Shown: positions 1-7,357 of the stretch, piece after piece
Layout of the letters: each line of letters starts with the position of its first letter
Numbering within the stretch: position 1 is the stretch's first letter
Origin: Omnitrophica bacterium GWA2_41_15
Lineage (GTDB): Bacteria > Omnitrophota > Gorgyraeia > Gorgyraeales > Gorgyraeaceae
NCBI GenBank assembly: GCA_919902485.1
Contig: CAKKRB010000032.1
Location: forward strand, 5,139-24,167
Direction of reading: 5' to 3'
DNA: 19,029 bases
The notes under the pieces: model-generated
Databases searched by the model: none
What the model saw: the letters and a program-made list of their open reading frames with translations, nothing else
Told to the model about the DNA's origin: nothing
Position numbers and translations under genes: made by a program

Positions 1-113
1 TCGGCGCCAGAAATATAAGAGAAATGCAGTTGACAGATATTATTATCGCCCCATCTATCAAAACCGAAGGCAAGATAATGCAGAGGGTGCAGAGGGTAGG
101 GATGGGGAAGTAA
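1..113 (+). CDS. 3' end of an unrecognised protein gene (partial)
   Basis: An open frame enters from the left edge (first complete codon at 3) and ends at TAA 111-113, four bases before dnaE. The visible 36-residue tail reads GARNIREMQLTDIIIAPSIK and continues with a basic stretch ending in VGMGK. I do not recognise the family. The last third is encoded over a 9-bp direct repeat (80-88 and 89-97), giving the repeated residues QR-V-QR-V, so the true C-terminus may be variable. Same strand and very short spacing to dnaE suggest co-transcription. It could also be a chance open frame, since only 37 codons are visible. Confidence 0.45.
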   Translation, partial: GARNIREMQLTDIIIAPSIKTEGKIMQRVQRVGMGK

Positions 114-117
114 AAAC

Positions 118-3100
118 ATGCTTCATACCGATTTTGTCCATCTTCACGTCCACACCCAATACAGCCTTCTTGACGGCGCCTGCATAATACATAAACTCAC
201 AGACCTTGCAAGGCGCATGAAGATGCCTGCCTGCGCAATAACAGACCATGGCAACATGTTCGGCGCTATTGAATTTTACCAATCATGCCTGTCTAACGGT
301 ATAAAACCAATCATAGGTTCTGAAGTTTACATTGCAGCCAAGGGAAGGTTTGACAGGACGTTTTCCACAGGCGAGGAAACAGCCAATCATCTTATACTCC
401 TTGCAAGAGACGAGGCCGGGTATAAAAATTTAATGAAACTGGTTTCTATAGGTTATCTCGAAGGCTTCTATTATAAACCAAGGATTGACAAAGATGTCCT
501 GGCAAAATACTCTGATGGTTTGATTGCGCTTTCCAGCTGCTTGAAAGGCGAAATCCCAAGGTCTGTAATGAATAATAAAGAAGAAAAGGTCAGGCAGCTT
601 GCAGCTGAATACCGCGATATCCTTGGAAAGGATAATTTTTATTTTGAACTGCAGGATAACGGCATACCTGAACAGAGGCTTGTGAATCAAGAGCTAATAA
701 GGCTGGCCAGGGAATTAGGCATTGGCATTGTAGCTACAAATGACGTGCATTATCTCACCAGAGACAGCGCAAAGGCCCATGAAGCCCTGCTTTGTATCCA
801 GACCCAGACTACGCTGGACGATCCGAATCGCATGAAACTGCAGACAGACCAGTTTTATTTCAGGTCCAGCGAAGAAATGAAAGCGCTTTTCAATGATGCG
901 CCGGAGGCTATTTCAAATACTATAAAAATAGCCGAGAGATGCAACCTGGAGCTGGATTTCAAAAAAACATACCTGCCTCATTATGTCGTCCCTGAAGGCG
1001 CAACGCGCGAGAAATACCTTAGGGATTTGTGCGAACAAAATCTTGAGAAAAGATATCCCGTGTCCACCTACGGGGTGGACCAATTGGTCCACCCCGTAGG
1101 TGGACAGAAGGTTCAAATAAGGGAAAGGCTAGATTATGAATTAAAGGTTATAAATAAGGCAGGTTATACCAGTTATTTTCTCATAGTCTGGGACTTTATA
1201 AGCCACGCAAAATCAAAAGGCATAGCAGTTGGCCCTGGCAGGGGCTCTGCCGCAGGAAGCATTGTCAGCTATCTTCTGGGCATAACAGATATTGATCCTC
1301 TCAGATACAATCTTCTCTTTGAAAGATTCTTAAATTCCGAACGCGTAAGCATGCCTGATATTGATATAGATTTTTGCTACGAGAGGAGGCCGGAGGTAAT
1401 AAATTATGTTATTCAAAAATATGGGAAGGACAATGTTGCCCAGATCATAACATTCGGGACCATGGCAGCCAGGGCAGTTATAAGGGATGTCGGCAGGGTG
1501 ATGAATCTGCCATACGCAGACGTTGATAAAATTGCGAAACTTGTGCCTATGGAACTGGATGTGACTCTGGAGATTGCGCTTGAAAAGGAACCTGAGCTCG
1601 CGAAGCTATACAAAGAAGACCCTAAGATAAGAGAGCTTATAGACACCTCTAAAAAACTCGAAGGCCTTACGCGCCACGCTTCTACTCATGCCGCAGGCGT
1701 TGTTATAAGCGAGGATTCCCTGACCAACCATGTGCCGCTTTTTAAGACCAGCGACGGCCAGGTTTCAACAGGCTACGCAATGGGTTCCCTTGAAAAGATT
1801 GGGCTTTTAAAGATGGATTTTTTGGGCCTTCGGACATTGACTGTTATTCAGGAAGCGATGAAAATAATTAATAGGGTTAACGGGGTAAATCTCAAGGTTG
1901 AAGATATACCTATGGATGACCCTAAAACTTATAAACTCCTGAATAACGCGGAGTCAGCAGGCATATTCCAGTTAGAAAGTTCAGGCATGAGGGACCTTTT
2001 GAGAAAATTAAAGGCTGAGAAATTTGAAGATATAATCGCGCTGCTCGCGTTATACAGGCCAGGCCCGATAGGAAGCGGGATGTTAGACGACTACATGAAA
2101 CGCAAGCACGGCCACGGGGATGTAAGATACGACCATCCTCTTCTTGAAGCGAGCCTTAAAGAAACATACGGCATTATTGTATACCAGGAACAGGTAATGA
2201 TAATAGTGTCCAGCCTGGCGGGTTTCTCGCTGGCTCAAGCAGATCTTTTAAGAAGGGCTATCGGCAAAAAAACTCCGGAGATAATGGAACAGCAGAGAAA
2301 GGCGTTCATAGACGGCGCAGTAAAGAATAAAATAGATAAAAGGATCGCGGAAAAGATATTCAGCCTCATAGAGCATTTCGCAGGCTATGGTTTTAACAAA
2401 AGCCATTCAGCCGCATACGCCATGATTTCTTACAGAACAGCCTATCTCAAGGCTAATTATCCTGTTGAGTTTATGACAGCCCTGCTGACAAGCGAAAAAG
2501 ACAACATGGATAAGATAGTTGAATATATAGACGAAGCAGAGCGCATGGGTATAAAAATACTCCCGCCGGACATAAATGAGAGCTATGCGAATTTCACCAT
2601 GATAAACAAAAACGAAATAAGGTTTGGCCTGAGCGCTGTTAAAAATGTGGGGGAGCTCGCCATAGAATCCATAATCGAGGCAAGGAAAAAACACGATAGA
2701 TTTACAAGTCTTTATGAATTCTGCGAAAGGGTGGACTCCAGGCTTGTTAATAAAAAGGTGCTTGAGAGCCTTATTAAATGCGGGGCGCTTGACAGCATGG
2801 GCCTTAAACGCGCTCAGCTGATGGCTATATTAGCGGATGTTATGGGAGCCGCGGATGCTGCTAATAAGGAATCAGCCACAGGCCAGATGTCTCTTTTTAA
2901 AGAGTCCAGGGCCAAGCGGGAAATCCCTGACATAAAGGAATGGCCTGAAAATCAGCTTCTTAATTTTGAAAAAGACATGATAGGGTTTTATATAACAGGG
3001 CACCCGCTTGCTAAATATGAAAAAATGTTAAAGGAATATTCAACTGCTACCAGCTCTGGATTAAAAAACCTGAAAGACGATCAGAAAATCTGGTTCGGAG

Positions 3101-3588
3101 GCATAATAAATAAAATAAAAAACACTGTCACGAAACGTTCAGGCGAGAAAATGGCAATCATGATGATGGAAGACATGGAGGGCAGCTGCGAAGCCGTTGT
3201 GTTCCCGAATACATATAAAAACATATACAAATTTATATTGCCTAATGCAGCCATATTTGTAAACGGCAGGCTGAGCCTCAAGGAAGACAGGCCAAAGATA
3301 ATAGTGGAAGATATAATCCCTATTACAGAGGCCAGGAAAAAATTTACGCGATCTATCTGTATAAATTTTCTGTCCCATGGTATGGATGATGAGCTTTTTA
3401 ACAGGCTCAGAGCTGTTTTTACCAGATATTCCGGAGATACGCCTGTGTATCTTAATTTTGCGACAAAAGCCAATGGTTCATTCCGTCAGCTTGTGGACAG
3501 AAAACTCTTCGTAAGCCCTACCAACGAACTCGCCTCAGAGCTCGAAACCCTGCTTGGCCGAGAGCATATCAAATTCGAAAAGGACTAA
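118..3588 (+). CDS. dnaE: DNA polymerase III alpha subunit (DnaE1 type)
   Basis: Replicative DNA polymerase catalytic subunit, 1156 residues, close to the E. coli length. In order: an N-terminal PHP domain with HLHVHT at residues 8-13 and ITDHGN near 41; the palm with GPGRGSAAGS at 372-381; catalytic acidic residues in PDIDIDF (D416 and D418) and in KMDFLGL (D567); the fingers; a helix-hairpin-helix region (FGLSAVKNVG); a clamp-binding-like QMSLF at 923-927; and a C-terminal OB fold from about 992. This is the DnaE rather than the PolC architecture, with no 3'-5' exonuclease insert. The ATG at 118 follows GGGGAAG at 104-110 at good spacing. Residues V315 to Q330, between PHP and palm, are encoded almost entirely by a perfect 46-bp palindrome absent from the family consensus I know. 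Confidence 0.97.
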   Translation: MLHTDFVHLHVHTQYSLLDGACIIHKLTDLARRMKMPACAITDHGNMFGAIEFYQSCLSNGIKPIIGSEVYIAAKGRFDRTFSTGEETANHLILLARDEAGYKNLMKLVSIGYLEGFYYKPRIDKDVLAKYSDGLIALSSCLKGEIPRSVMNNKEEKVRQLAAEYRDILGKDNFYFELQDNGIPEQRLVNQELIRLARELGIGIVATNDVHYLTRDSAKAHEALLCIQTQTTLDDPNRMKLQTDQFYFRSSEEMKALFNDAPEAISNTIKIAERCNLELDFKKTYLPHYVVPEGATREKYLRDLCEQNLEKRYPVSTYGVDQLVHPVGGQKVQIRERLDYELKVINKAGYTSYFLIVWDFISHAKSKGIAVGPGRGSAAGSIVSYLLGITDIDPLRYNLLFERFLNSERVSMPDIDIDFCYERRPEVINYVIQKYGKDNVAQIITFGTMAARAVIRDVGRVMNLPYADVDKIAKLVPMELDVTLEIALEKEPELAKLYKEDPKIRELIDTSKKLEGLTRHASTHAAGVVISEDSLTNHVPLFKTSDGQVSTGYAMGSLEKIGLLKMDFLGLRTLTVIQEAMKIINRVNGVNLKVEDIPMDDPKTYKLLNNAESAGIFQLESSGMRDLLRKLKAEKFEDIIALLALYRPGPIGSGMLDDYMKRKHGHGDVRYDHPLLEASLKETYGIIVYQEQVMIIVSSLAGFSLAQADLLRRAIGKKTPEIMEQQRKAFIDGAVKNKIDKRIAEKIFSLIEHFAGYGFNKSHSAAYAMISYRTAYLKANYPVEFMTALLTSEKDNMDKIVEYIDEAERMGIKILPPDINESYANFTMINKNEIRFGLSAVKNVGELAIESIIEARKKHDRFTSLYEFCERVDSRLVNKKVLESLIKCGALDSMGLKRAQLMAILADVMGAADAANKESATGQMSLFKESRAKREIPDIKEWPENQLLNFEKDMIGFYITGHPLAKYEKMLKEYSTATSSGLKNLKDDQKIWFGGIINKIKNTVTKRSGEKMAIMMMEDMEGSCEAVVFPNTYKNIYKFILPNAAIFVNGRLSLKEDRPKIIVEDIIPITEARKKFTRSICINFLSHGMDDELFNRLRAVFTRYSGDTPVYLNFATKANGSFRQLVDRKLFVSPTNELASELETLLGREHIKFEKD
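1061..1106. repeat. Perfect 46-bp palindrome inserted in frame in dnaE
   Basis: Left arm 1061-1080 starts TGTCCACCTACGGGG and is the exact reverse complement of 1087-1106. The centre CAATTG (1081-1086) is itself palindromic, so there is no unpaired loop. It is read in frame as part of V-S-T-Y-G-V-D-Q-L-V-H-P-V-G-G-Q. Because it is a palindrome, the opposite strand encodes nearly the same peptide. A 46-bp perfect palindrome is not expected by chance. Its position in the linker between PHP and palm suggests a tolerated insertion. Confidence 0.93.
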
Positions 3589-3600
3589 CCTAGAATTTAT

Positions 3601-3629
3601 TTGACAATAATAGCCTAACCTGTTATATT
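3601..3629 (+). promoter_or_regulatory. Sigma-70 type promoter for the HU gene
   Basis: TTGACA at 3601-3606 is an exact -35 consensus. A 17-base spacer leads to TATATT at 3624-3629 (one mismatch to TATAAT), preceded by TG at 3621-3622, the extended -10 arrangement. The predicted start near 3636 gives an untranslated leader of about 80 bases holding the palindrome at 3660-3688. The sigma factor in this window keeps the usual -10-reading region 2.4, so the match is biologically consistent. Confidence 0.75.
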
Positions 3630-3659
3630 ACCCTTTGTAATTACACCAGATACGCAAAT

Positions 3660-3688
3660 GTAGGGAACGGTTTAAAACCGTTCCCTAC
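3660..3688. repeat. GTAGGG palindromic repeat, copy 1 (HU leader)
   Basis: GTAGGGAACGGTTT at 3660-3673, a single central A, then its exact reverse complement at 3675-3688. The stem is 14 bp. A second copy at 12015-12043 is identical except that the central base is T, so it is the same element in the opposite orientation. No T-run follows, so it is not a standard terminator. It lies between the predicted promoter and the HU ribosome binding site. Confidence 0.9.
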
Positions 3689-3717
3689 GAAAACACATAA
3701 AGCCAAAGGGGGTAACT

Positions 3718-4002
3718 ATGGGGAAAAGTATGACTAAAAAAGACATTGTGATGAAAATAGCTTTGGACGCTGATATCAAGCAGATAGATGTTAAAAAAGT
3801 AGTGCAGATGACGTTTGATATTATTACCGACGCGCTTGCCCAGGGCCAGAAGATTGAGCTCAGGAATTTCGGGGTGTTTAAGACAAAGTCCAGAAAAGGC
3901 CGTATGGGCCGTAATCCCAGGACAGGGGTCCAGGTGCCTGTTCAGCCCAAGAGAGTAGCTATTTTTAAACCAGGATTGATAATGAAGGCAAAAGTGAAAT
4001 AA
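3718..4002 (+). CDS. HU/IHF-family DNA-binding protein
   Basis: Small histone-like nucleoid protein, 94 residues, the usual size. It acts as a dimer that bends and compacts DNA. The N-terminal helices (TKKDIVMKIA) are followed by the signature RNFGVFKTKSRKGRMGRNPR; RNPRTG at 65-70 is the tip of the beta arm, with P67 the DNA-intercalating proline. It cannot be assigned to HU or IHF from sequence alone. ATG 3718 is preceded by AAAGGGGGT at 3705-3713. A second ATG at 3730 would give the more typical N-terminus MTKKD and is a possible alternative. The gene has its own promoter at 3601-3629, and its stop codon lies inside a perfect hairpin (3995-4026). Confidence 0.95.
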   Translation: MGKSMTKKDIVMKIALDADIKQIDVKKVVQMTFDIITDALAQGQKIELRNFGVFKTKSRKGRMGRNPRTGVQVPVQPKRVAIFKPGLIMKAKVK

Positions 4003-4026
4003 GTCCGTTAAAACGGACTTATTTCA
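3995..4026. repeat. Perfect 15-bp-stem palindrome over the HU stop codon
   Basis: TGAAATAAGTCCGTT at 3995-4009 is the exact reverse complement of 4012-4026, with AA between. The HU stop TAA (4000-4002) is inside the left arm. The downstream sequence is TCCCGAG, with no T-run, but the A/T-rich outer stem could make it a weak, possibly bidirectional terminator. Its core TTAAAA resembles the cores at 3660 and 9968. Confidence 0.88.
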
Positions 4027-4054
4027 TCCCGAGTGACCGAAGGGAGTCGAGGGA
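4027..4054. repeat. GC-rich dispersed repeat (TCCCGAG...CGAGGGA), long form
   Basis: The sequence begins TCCCGAGTGACCGAAGG and ends GTCGAGGGA. It aligns with the element inside hisS (5032-5051), sharing TCCCGAG, CGAAG and CGAGGGA and differing by two small internal insertions. It fills the gap between the HU hairpin and hisS. The pairing is imperfect, so I call it a dispersed repeat, not a terminator. Confidence 0.65.
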
Positions 4055-4072
4055 TCTCATAGAAAGACGATT

Positions 4073-5359
4073 ATGATAAAAGCTTTACGCGGCACAAAAG
4101 ACATCCTGCCAGATGAGATAACATTATGGGACTATATAGAAAATACTGGCAGGGATATATTTAATATATATGGGTATAATGAGATACGGACGCCTGTTAT
4201 TGAAGAGGCGTCTTTGTTTATCAGGAGCATAGGAGATGCCACTGACATTGTGCAGAAAGAGATGTATGTTTTTTCTGACAGGGGCGGAAGGAATATTGCC
4301 TTGAGGCCTGAGGCAACAGCTTCTATTGTCCGCGCTTGCATAGAGAACTCTTTATTCCATGCAGGCGGGGTTACAAAATTATTTTATACAGGCCCTATGT
4401 TCAGGGCTGAGCGGCCTCAGCAGGGCAGGCAGAGGCAGTTTTATCAGATAGGGGTTGAGGCAATAGGTTCTGACAGCCCGTTTATTGACGCAGAAGTAAT
4501 CGCAATGGCTATAAAGTTTCTTGAGAAATTGGGCATTAAAAAGTTTCATATAAAAGTAAACAGCCTTGGTTGCCAGAAAGATAAAGCAAGCGTGATGGAA
4601 AAACACAAAGAAAGTTTCAGGCCTCATCTGGAAAAACTATGTGCTGACTGTAAAGGCCGTTTTGAAAAAAATGTTTTGAGGATATTCGACTGTAAGAAAG
4701 ACTCCTGTAAGGTGATTGCGGAAAATGTGAAAACTGAAAGCGCGTTATGCGGCGATTGCGCAGAACATTTTAAACAGGTAAAACACGGCCTGGATTTACT
4801 GGGCGTTAAATATATTGAGGACCATAGAATAGTGAGAGGCCTGGATTATTACACAAAGACTGTTTTTGAAATAACACAGGAAGACCTTGGCGCAAAAGAC
4901 GCGATATGCGCAGGAGGAAGATATAATAATTTAGTTAAGGAGCTTGGCGGTAAAGATACGCCTGCGATAGGATTTGCGTTTGGAATAGAAAGGCTGGCAC
5001 TTGCTTTAGCGAAGCCCTCCAGCCTTGCCTGTCCCGAGCGAAGCCGAGGGAAGCCTAGAGCCTCGAGCCCAAATGTTTTTATCGCGGTTGCGGGGGAAAG
5101 GCTTTATAATGAGGCGTTTAGGCTTTTGAATGATTTGCGCAAGGCTGAGATCTCAAGCGAGATGGATTATGAGTCAAAGAGCCTGAAGGCGCAGATGAGA
5201 AGGGCTGAAAAGATTGGCGCTAAATTTGCTGTGATAATGGGAGAAGAAGAGTTTAAAAAAGGCAAAGTTATTTTGAGGGATATGGAAAAGCATAGCCAGG
5301 AGGAAATGGATTTAAAAGACATAGTAATGAAATTTAAGAAAGTAGGAATAGTTTTATGA
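4073..5359 (+). CDS. hisS: Histidyl-tRNA synthetase
   Basis: Class II synthetase charging tRNA-His, 428 residues. Motif 1 region near 40-80; motif 2 at MFRAERPQQGR (109-119) followed by QRQFYQIGVEAIG; histidine-specific loop RGLDYY at 255-260; motif 3 IGFAFGIERL from 299 with R307. A Cys-containing insert (CADCKGR...FDCKKDSC...CGDC) lies at about 190-235. The C-terminal anticodon-binding domain starts at about 334 (NVFIAVAG). Residues C320-G326 (CPERSRG) lie in the linker between motif 3 and this domain, encoded by a GC-rich repeat. The start ATG has only a weak upstream AGAAAG. The end overlaps aspS by four bases (ATGA), so the two are translationally coupled. There is no T-box leader. Confidence 0.96.
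   Translation: MIKALRGTKDILPDEITLWDYIENTGRDIFNIYGYNEIRTPVIEEASLFIRSIGDATDIVQKEMYVFSDRGGRNIALRPEATASIVRACIENSLFHAGGVTKLFYTGPMFRAERPQQGRQRQFYQIGVEAIGSDSPFIDAEVIAMAIKFLEKLGIKKFHIKVNSLGCQKDKASVMEKHKESFRPHLEKLCADCKGRFEKNVLRIFDCKKDSCKVIAENVKTESALCGDCAEHFKQVKHGLDLLGVKYIEDHRIVRGLDYYTKTVFEITQEDLGAKDAICAGGRYNNLVKELGGKDTPAIGFAFGIERLALALAKPSSLACPERSRGKPRASSPNVFIAVAGERLYNEAFRLLNDLRKAEISSEMDYESKSLKAQMRRAEKIGAKFAVIMGEEEFKKGKVILRDMEKHSQEEMDLKDIVMKFKKVGIVL
5032..5051. repeat. GC-rich repeat inside hisS encoding CPERSRG
   Basis: TCCCGAGCGAAGCCGAGGGA, read in frame with the preceding TG as C-P-E-R-S-R-G. It contains GCGAAGC, also found at 17920-17926 and, reversed, at 18780-18786 and 18785-18791. A longer relative lies upstream of hisS at 4027-4054. 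It sits in the linker between the catalytic core and the anticodon-binding domain, where length changes are tolerated. Confidence 0.75.
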
Positions 5360-6711
5360 AAAGAACACATACATGCGGGGAGCTGACAGTTAAGAATATA
5401 GGCGAGAAAGCGATTCTGACGGGCTGGGTGCATAAAAGGCGCGACCATGGCAAATTGATTTTTGTGGATATCCGCGACAGATACGGCATGACCCAGGTGG
5501 TATTTTTCAAAATGAAGGCTGCGGAGGAGCTCCGCAGCGAATATGTAATAGCTGTAAAAGGCATTGTGCAGAAAAGGCCCAAAGGCACAGAAAACCCTGA
5601 TATGTCTACAGGCGAGGTGGAGCTGGGCGTAGAAGAGCTTGAAATAATGAATCCATCACTTACTCCTCCGTTTGAACTGGATAATGTTGCGGATATTTCA
5701 GAGGAGGTCAGGCTGAAATATAGATACATAGATTTAAGAAGGCCGGACGTTCAGAAAAAGCTCATTCTAAGGCACAGGATAATAAAATCAATGAGGGATT
5801 TTCTGGATAAGGAGGGGTTCATAGAGGTGGAAACCCCTGTGCTTACTAAATCCACTCCTGAAGGCGCAAGGGATTTCCTGGTGCCGTCCAGGCTTAGCCA
5901 CGGAAAATTTTTTGCGCTTCCGCAATCGCCACAGTTATTCAAACAATTATTAATGATCTCAGGCCTTGAGAGATATTTTCAGGTAGCCAGGTGTTTCAGG
6001 GATGAAGACCTGAGGGCTGACAGGCAGCCTGAATTTACACAGCTTGACATGGAGCTTTCTTTCACGGATGAAGAAGAAATCTTCGGGATCATAGAAGAAC
6101 TGCTTTTTTCTGTATTCAAAGAATCCATAGGGATTGAATTAAAAATACCTTTCCCGAGAATGTCCTATAAAGAAGCAATGGAAAAATACAATTCAGACAA
6201 ACCTGACATAAGAGAGAAAAAGCAAGGTTTTCAGTTTTTATGGGTGACGAGTTTTCCATTATTCAGATATAACGAGGAAGAGAAAAAATGGGACATGGAA
6301 CACCACCCGTTTACATGTCCTCTAGCGGAGGACATGGGACTGATAGAAAAAGAGCCTGCCAGGGTCAGGTCCAGGGCTTATGACCTTGTGATAAACGGGG
6401 TGGAGATAGCGTCAGGCAGCATAAGGATTCATAAAAGGGATTTGCAGGAAAAGATATTTAACCGCATAGGTTTGAGTATGGACCAGGCAAGAGAGCGTTT
6501 TGGATTTCTCCTGGAGGCATTTGAATACGGCGCGCCTCCGCATGGCGGGATTGCGCTAGGCCTGGACAGGCTGATAGCGCTTATGGCAGGTTCAGATACA
6601 ATAAGGGACGTGATAGCTTTCCCAAAGACCCAGAAAGCAGGATGTCCATTGACAGATGCGCCGTCAAAGGTGGATGAAAAGCAATTAAAAGAGCTAGGGA
6701 TAAGAATATAA
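5356..6711 (+). CDS. aspS: Aspartyl-tRNA synthetase, bacterial type without GAD domain
   Basis: Class II synthetase, 451 residues against about 590 in typical bacteria. The N-terminal OB fold (LTGWVHKRRDHGKLIF) carries H31. In Pseudomonas aeruginosa AspRS a His here goes with charging both tRNA-Asp and tRNA-Asn, while E. coli has Leu. Motif 2 is RYFQVARCFRDEDLRADRQP; the aspartate site QPEFTQLDMEL and the flipping-loop region are intact; HHPFT and motif 3 (LGLDRL) follow, then IRDVIAFPKTQ. After KPDIRE (282-287) the chain jumps directly to FLWVTSFPLF, so the GAD insertion domain of about 150 residues is missing cleanly. All catalytic motifs remain, so this is a compact enzyme, not a pseudogene. 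Start overlaps hisS (ATGA). Confidence 0.95.
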   Translation: MKRTHTCGELTVKNIGEKAILTGWVHKRRDHGKLIFVDIRDRYGMTQVVFFKMKAAEELRSEYVIAVKGIVQKRPKGTENPDMSTGEVELGVEELEIMNPSLTPPFELDNVADISEEVRLKYRYIDLRRPDVQKKLILRHRIIKSMRDFLDKEGFIEVETPVLTKSTPEGARDFLVPSRLSHGKFFALPQSPQLFKQLLMISGLERYFQVARCFRDEDLRADRQPEFTQLDMELSFTDEEEIFGIIEELLFSVFKESIGIELKIPFPRMSYKEAMEKYNSDKPDIREKKQGFQFLWVTSFPLFRYNEEEKKWDMEHHPFTCPLAEDMGLIEKEPARVRSRAYDLVINGVEIASGSIRIHKRDLQEKIFNRIGLSMDQARERFGFLLEAFEYGAPPHGGIALGLDRLIALMAGSDTIRDVIAFPKTQKAGCPLTDAPSKVDEKQLKELGIRI

Positions 6712-6716
6712 AACCA

Positions 6717-6734
6717 GTTCACTGTCAAGTGAAC
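6717..6734. other. Small inverted repeat between aspS and the LysM gene
   Basis: GTTCACT (6717-6723), loop GTCA, AGTGAAC (6728-6734). A perfect 7-bp stem just after the aspS stop and just before the GAGGAGGGG ribosome binding site (6742-6750). Too short and without a T-run for a clear terminator; it may be a small mRNA hairpin. Confidence 0.4.
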
Positions 6735-6752
6735 ATTATACGAGGAGGGGAT

Positions 6753-7343
6753 ATGAAGAATTTGATTTTATGTTGTATTCTGCTGGCAGTGTTTGTTATG
6801 TCTGGTTGCGTAATGAGGACATATACCACTGAGATGGACAGGGTTGATCAGGAGATTTATGGGAACAGAGGCGTGATAATGGGGACACCTCCTGCGGTTG
6901 AAGATACACAGCAGATAAGAAAGACAAGGACTATATATAATTTGGAAGTGGAGCTTCCTTCAGGATATAAAACATCTCAGGAAATAAAAGACAGGGACCT
7001 TCATGGAAACAGAGGCTATGTGCATGGAGGCGTTACTCCTGAAAAAGAGGTTTATATATCTGAAAAAGGCGAAGAACTGGTTTCCGGCTCTACAAGGCTC
7101 AGCGGCTCAGGGCTCGGGTCAAAAGCTATGCCGCAGATAGTATACAGCGAGCCTTCTTCGGAAAACACCAGCAACGGAAACGAATATTATGTTGTCAAGA
7201 AAGGCGATACGCTTCAGAAAATATCTGAAAAGTTTTTTAAAACTACTACAAAATGGAAAGACATATACGAGGCAAACAAGCATATTCTTAAAACCCCTGA
7301 CAGGATAAGACCGGGCCAGAAACTTGTAATACCTAAAAGCTAA
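6753..7343 (+). CDS. LysM-domain lipoprotein
   Basis: Predicted envelope lipoprotein of 196 residues. The signal peptide MKNLILCCILLAVFVMSGC ends in a lipobox (MSGC), with C19 the lipidated residue. A low-complexity middle has two related segments, GNRGVIMG (37-44) and GNRGYVHG (85-92), of unknown role, and a Ser/Gly linker. The C-terminus (about 145-196) is one LysM domain (YYVVKKGDTLQKISEKFF ... RPGQKLVIP), which binds N-acetylglucosamine in peptidoglycan. An upstream GTG at 6729 would extend the frame by eight residues, but the ATG at 6753 is chosen because GAGGAGGGG at 6742-6750 is an excellent ribosome binding site and the signal peptide starts there. Likely a wall-anchored outer-envelope protein; exact role unknown. 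Confidence 0.9.
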   Translation: MKNLILCCILLAVFVMSGCVMRTYTTEMDRVDQEIYGNRGVIMGTPPAVEDTQQIRKTRTIYNLEVELPSGYKTSQEIKDRDLHGNRGYVHGGVTPEKEVYISEKGEELVSGSTRLSGSGLGSKAMPQIVYSEPSSENTSNGNEYYVVKKGDTLQKISEKFFKTTTKWKDIYEANKHILKTPDRIRPGQKLVIPKS

Positions 7344-7357
7344 CCTTTAAAAGGCAT

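Noticed and set aside
3081..3473. Long open frame of 130 residues on the - strand inside dnaE
   Set aside because: It is antisense to conserved DnaE coding sequence, has no ribosome binding site and no recognisable domain. The same applies to the other antisense frames in the window.
4003..4072. T-box leader for hisS, and likewise for glyQ
   Set aside because: The gaps are too short and no T-box consensus or antiterminator-like structure is visible; the hairpins there are simple perfect palindromes.
5356..6711. aspS as a truncated pseudogene
   Set aside because: The length deficit is one clean internal loss of the GAD domain; all three class II motifs and both ends are intact.
6729..6752. 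GTG start adding eight residues to the LysM lipoprotein
   Set aside because: It would put residues before a normal signal peptide and would overlap the ribosome binding site used by the ATG at 6753.
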